Assembly: GCA_023419995.1 (NCBI GenBank)
Contig: JAEZXF010000478.1
Coordinates: 1-6,000, forward strand
DNA length: 6,000 bases
Source of the DNA: Pseudomonadota bacterium
GTDB lineage: Bacteria; Pseudomonadota; Alphaproteobacteria; Rhizobiales; Rhizobiaceae
Direction of reading: 5' to 3'
The translations under genes and the position numbers were made by a program. Below are positions 1 to 6,000 of this stretch, one piece after another; within the stretch, counting starts at the first letter, position 1, and every line of letters starts with the position of its first letter. The notes under the pieces were generated by a model that was not told the DNA's origin, ran no database searches, and worked only from the letters and a program-made list of their open reading frames with translations.

Positions 1-1
1 T

Positions 2-51
2 CCCCTTCTCCCCGTTCACGGGGAGAAGGTGCCCGAAGGGCGGATGAGGGG
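2..51 (+). repeat. Palindromic intergenic repeat, subtype 1 (copy A)
   Basis: A perfect 11-bp stem (4-14 with 19-29, arms CCTTCTCCCCG and CGGGGAGAAGG as aligned) closes a TTCA loop. It is followed by a mini-hairpin (GCCC 31-34, loop GAA, GGGC 38-41) and a GATGAGGGG tail ending at 51. The same unit recurs inverted at 4544-4593 with near-complete identity. The tail continues as CGGCGCC, shared in form with the other copies. The unit starts at the window edge, so its left boundary is unknown. It resembles the short palindromic repeats common between rhizobial genes (family comparison from memory). No U-tract follows the stem, so it is not a canonical terminator. Confidence 0.85.
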
Positions 52-147
52 CGGCGCCGTCCTCGCCGGAGAAGACGCCCGCGCTGCCGGCTGACGCACA
101 TCGGCACGCTCCCGGACGGCAGCCGCATCGCGATCGGGCGCCGCGCC
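51..147 (+). repeat. Diverged direct repeat, copy 1 (about 95 bp)
   Basis: This stretch aligns by eye with 351-441 in the same orientation at about two-thirds identity, with a few small gaps. The best conserved blocks are CGCCGGAGAAG (64-74 here, 361-371 there) and GACGGC-nn-CCGCATCGC near 115-131 and 409-425. Both copies start with GCGGCG and end with GCGCC. Copy 1 fills the space between palindromic repeats A and B almost exactly, so it may be part of a composite intergenic element. I see no ribosome binding site or protein family to support coding. Confidence 0.6.
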
Positions 148-148
148 G

Positions 149-195
149 CCCCTCACCTACCTGCCGGCATCCTCTCCCCGCAAGCGGGGAGAGGA
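149..195 (-). repeat. Palindromic intergenic repeat, subtype 2 (copy B)
   Basis: The unit is read on the minus strand: an 11-bp stem (170-180 with 185-195, loop CAAG on plus), then GCCGGC, then a GGTGAGGGG tail that starts the unit at 149 on plus. It matches copy D (4622-4666) in the opposite orientation. The two differ in the loop and by a reciprocal T/C change in the region after the stem (GGCAGGTAGG here, GGTAGGCAGG in D). It shares the CTCCCCG stem core and GAGGGGCRGYGC tail with subtype 1, so both subtypes appear to be one family. Confidence 0.8.
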
Positions 196-198
196 AGG

Positions 199-365
199 CT
201 TGCCTCAATCTCGCCACCTCCCCTTCTTGCCGTTTGCGGAGGCAAGAGTGGTCCGCGCAACGGACGAAAAAGTCCACGATCCGGCTTTTCGAACGACGAG
301 CCCCGGCGTGCAAGCGGAGGGCTATGCCTCGAAAGGCCGGACGGAGGGTTGCGGCGTCTCCGCCG
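199..365. other. Structured intergenic block with serial hairpins
   Basis: The block contains several inverted repeats in series. CTTGCC 226-231 pairs with GGCAAG 241-246. As an alternative, CTTGCCTC 199-206 pairs with GAGGCAAG 239-246. GTCCG 251-255 pairs with CGGAC 261-265 across a CGCAA loop. A 12-bp stem with one T/G position (281-292 with 329-340) encloses a further AGCCC/GGGCT stem (299-303 with 319-323). CGGCG 352-356 pairs with CGCCG 361-365 across TCTC. The open frames through here give low-complexity Arg/Pro/Ser-rich products on both strands with no recognisable domain, so I do not call a gene. It may be an intergenic repeat element or part of a transcript; which strand is used cannot be told. 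Confidence 0.5.
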
Positions 366-441
366 GAGAAGGCGTCGATGCCGCGGCTGGCGCAAGTCCT
401 CTGCCCCCGACGGCTTCCGCATCGCAACCGAGCGTGGCGCC
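351..441 (+). repeat. Diverged direct repeat, copy 2 (about 91 bp)
   Basis: This is the second copy of the repeat at 51-147, offset by 300 bp at its left end. It begins GCGGCGTCTC, contains CGCCGGAGAAG at 361-371 and CCGCATCGC at 417-425, and ends at GCGCC 437-441, directly beside the hairpin that overlaps the P450 stop codon. It therefore lies immediately downstream of the P450 gene. Unlike copy 1, no palindromic repeat unit abuts it. Confidence 0.6.
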
Positions 442-447
442 AGCCGG

Positions 448-4465
<4,018 letters not shown>

Positions 4466-4472
4466 CCGCGCA

Positions 4473-4492
4473 TTCCGCCGCCGGAGGCGGAA
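4473..4492 (+). terminator. Hairpin just after gyrB (weak terminator candidate)
   Basis: TTCCGCC (4473-4479) pairs with GGCGGAA (4486-4492) around a 6-base loop, starting 7 bases after the gyrB stop. The stem is followed by AAAT rather than a T-run on the gyrB strand. It therefore lacks the U-tract of a standard intrinsic terminator. It may stabilise the 3' end or work with the repeat hairpins downstream. Confidence 0.4.
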
Positions 4493-4543
4493 AAATCGGT
4501 GCGTCTCATGGCGTGCGCGCTTTACGGTTCGCCGTCAGCACTG

Positions 4544-4593
4544 CCCCTCATCCGGCCCTTCGGGCCACCTTCTCCCCGTGAACGGGGAGAAGG
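4544..4593 (-). repeat. Palindromic intergenic repeat, subtype 1 (copy C)
   Basis: This is an inverted copy of repeat A (2-51). Read on plus, the CCCCTCATCC tail comes first, then a mini-hairpin GGCCC/GGGCC (4554-4558 with 4562-4566, loop TTC), then an 11-bp perfect stem (4568-4578 with 4583-4593, loop TGAA). Compared with A, the mini-hairpin is one base pair longer because of an extra G and an extra C on its two sides, a change that keeps the fold. It lies 78 bp after gyrB in the convergent gap. Confidence 0.85.
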
Positions 4594-4621
4594 GAAAGTG
4601 GAGAGGTCGCGGCAGCGTCTG

Positions 4622-4666
4622 CTCTCCCCGTTCACGGGGAGAGGATGCCGGTAGGCAGGTGAGGGG
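4622..4666 (+). repeat. Palindromic intergenic repeat, subtype 2 (copy D)
   Basis: This is the inverted counterpart of copy B. A 9-bp stem (4622-4630 with 4635-4643, loop TTCA) is followed by a mini-hairpin TGCC-GGTA-GGCA and a GGTGAGGGG tail, then CAGCGCCGG. It is separated from copy C by only 28 bp. The two units stand stem to stem in opposite orientation, so they could fold into one larger cruciform through their near-identical CTCCCCG cores. Confidence 0.8.
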
Positions 4667-4708
4667 CAGCGCCGGCGAGGGGGATGAGGCGGGATGGACG
4701 GCCGTCGG

Positions 4709-4746
4709 GCTTCGGCCTTACTCCTCCTCCGCGCTGAGGCCGAAGC
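4709..4746 (-). terminator. Inverted repeat around the 3' end of the 139-residue gene
   Basis: GCTTCGGCC (4709-4717) and GGCCGAAGC (4738-4746) are perfect 9-base complements around a 20-base spacer. The spacer contains the TAA stop (4720-4718) and the last codons of the minus-strand gene. A competing smaller stem GGCCG/CGGCC lies at 4700-4704 and 4713-4717. No T-run follows on the minus strand, so a terminator role is only possible, not shown. Confidence 0.3.
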
Positions 4747-5137
4747 GCTCCACGACCTCCGGGCTGGCCAGCTTCGCGTGCAGCGCGAGCAGGATCAGGT
4801 CGGCGTCGATGCCTTCGCCGGCCTCCAGCGCGGCCTCGATGCGGGTTTCGGCGGAAGCGACCTGATCGTCGCCGTTGGCCTCGGCGAAGATGCCTGGCCC
4901 GACAAGGCAATAGGCGAAGAGCGCGGCGACGGGCGGGTAGGCATCGGCCGGCGGCTCCTGTCCCGGCCCGTTCCCCGACCATGCGTCCTTCATCATGTTG
5001 ACGATGGCGAGCTTGACGCCCTCGGGCACCAGCGCCGGGTGGAGGTCGACGCTCCTCAGCGCCGCGTCGAGCTGGCGCAGGTCGGCCGAGCGGCCGAAGC
5101 GCCCGAGAAAGCCGAGGGAGGAATTGCGGCGGGTCAT
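4718..5137 (-). CDS. Conserved-type hypothetical protein, 139 residues
   Basis: I do not recognise a characterised family, although similar proteins beside mrp in Hyphomicrobiales are familiar from memory. The product is small, soluble and acidic, with no signal peptide, membrane segment or known catalytic motif. It starts basic (MTRRNSSLGFLGRFGR). A probable helical segment follows (about 18-54, including VKLAIVNMMKD), then a Pro/Gly-rich linker (55-66). The C-terminal part looks helical (AALFAYCLVG 71-80; about 93-139), ends SAEEE, and is Ala/Glu/Leu rich. The only cysteine is C77. The ATG at 5137 is supported by GGAGG at 5151-5147, 9 bases upstream. It begins 49 bp after the mrp stop on the same strand with no evident promoter between, so co-transcription and a role linked to Mrp are plausible but inferred. 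Confidence 0.8.
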   Translation of the reverse strand: MTRRNSSLGFLGRFGRSADLRQLDAALRSVDLHPALVPEGVKLAIVNMMKDAWSGNGPGQEPPADAYPPVAALFAYCLVGPGIFAEANGDDQVASAETRIEAALEAGEGIDADLILLALHAKLASPEVVERFGLSAEEE

Positions 5138-5186
5138 CGGCGGTGTCCTCCCTGCCCCGTGTCGCGGCAGCCCGTCAGTCAGCCGG

Positions 5187-6000
<814 letters not shown>

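Noticed and set aside
153..422. Small open frame on minus in the left intergenic block (89 codons)
   Set aside because: It runs through repeat B and copy 2 of the direct repeat, has an Arg/Pro/Ser-rich product, and has no support for translation.
4544..4666. Possible CRISPR array from repeated CTCCCCG units
   Set aside because: There are only two units, in opposite orientation, with no regular spacers; they fit dispersed palindromic repeats instead.
4632..4982. Open frame on minus ending in repeat D (116 codons)
   Set aside because: It overlaps the better supported 139-residue gene in another frame and is Arg/Gly-rich shadow sequence.

Overview
The window looks like chromosome from a high-GC alphaproteobacterium, most likely Hyphomicrobiales (Rhizobiales) near the Mesorhizobium/Phyllobacteriaceae group. 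The reasons are the protein sequence of GyrB, an Mrp ATPase whose CXXC site reads A-P-D-T, promoter candidates of the rhizobial CTATAT type, and intergenic spaces filled with GC-rich palindromic repeats. The genus is inferred from memory of such sequences; no search was run.

Layout. Positions 1-447 hold no credible gene. They carry two palindromic repeat units (A at 2-51, B at 149-195), two diverged direct copies of a sequence of about 95 bp (51-147 and 351-441), and a run of hairpins between 226 and 365. A complete cytochrome P450 gene lies on the minus strand (1818 to 448). A 205-bp divergent promoter region follows, with one promoter candidate facing each way. A complete gyrB lies on the plus strand (2024-4465). 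The convergent gap 4466-4717 contains a hairpin after gyrB and two more repeat units (C at 4544-4593, D at 4622-4666). On the minus strand, the 3' part of an Mrp/ApbC-type P-loop ATPase gene enters from the right edge (6000 to 5187). It is followed after 49 bp by a 139-residue protein of unknown function (5137 to 4718), probably in the same transcript.

How the parts relate. GyrB is housekeeping (DNA supercoiling), Mrp is an iron-sulfur cluster carrier-type ATPase, and the P450 is a soluble monooxygenase with no redox partner gene in view. They do not form one pathway. The convergent ends of gyrB and the Mrp operon, and the 3' end of the P450 gene, are where the repeats have accumulated. The P450-gyrB block is bracketed by inverted copies of both repeat subtypes.

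I see no convincing undescribed gene system. The points most worth a second look are the Mrp protein with no cysteine in its visible 270 residues, the two-subtype palindromic repeat family with its conserved mini-hairpin and tail, the direct repeat with a 300-bp offset, and the structured intergenic block.
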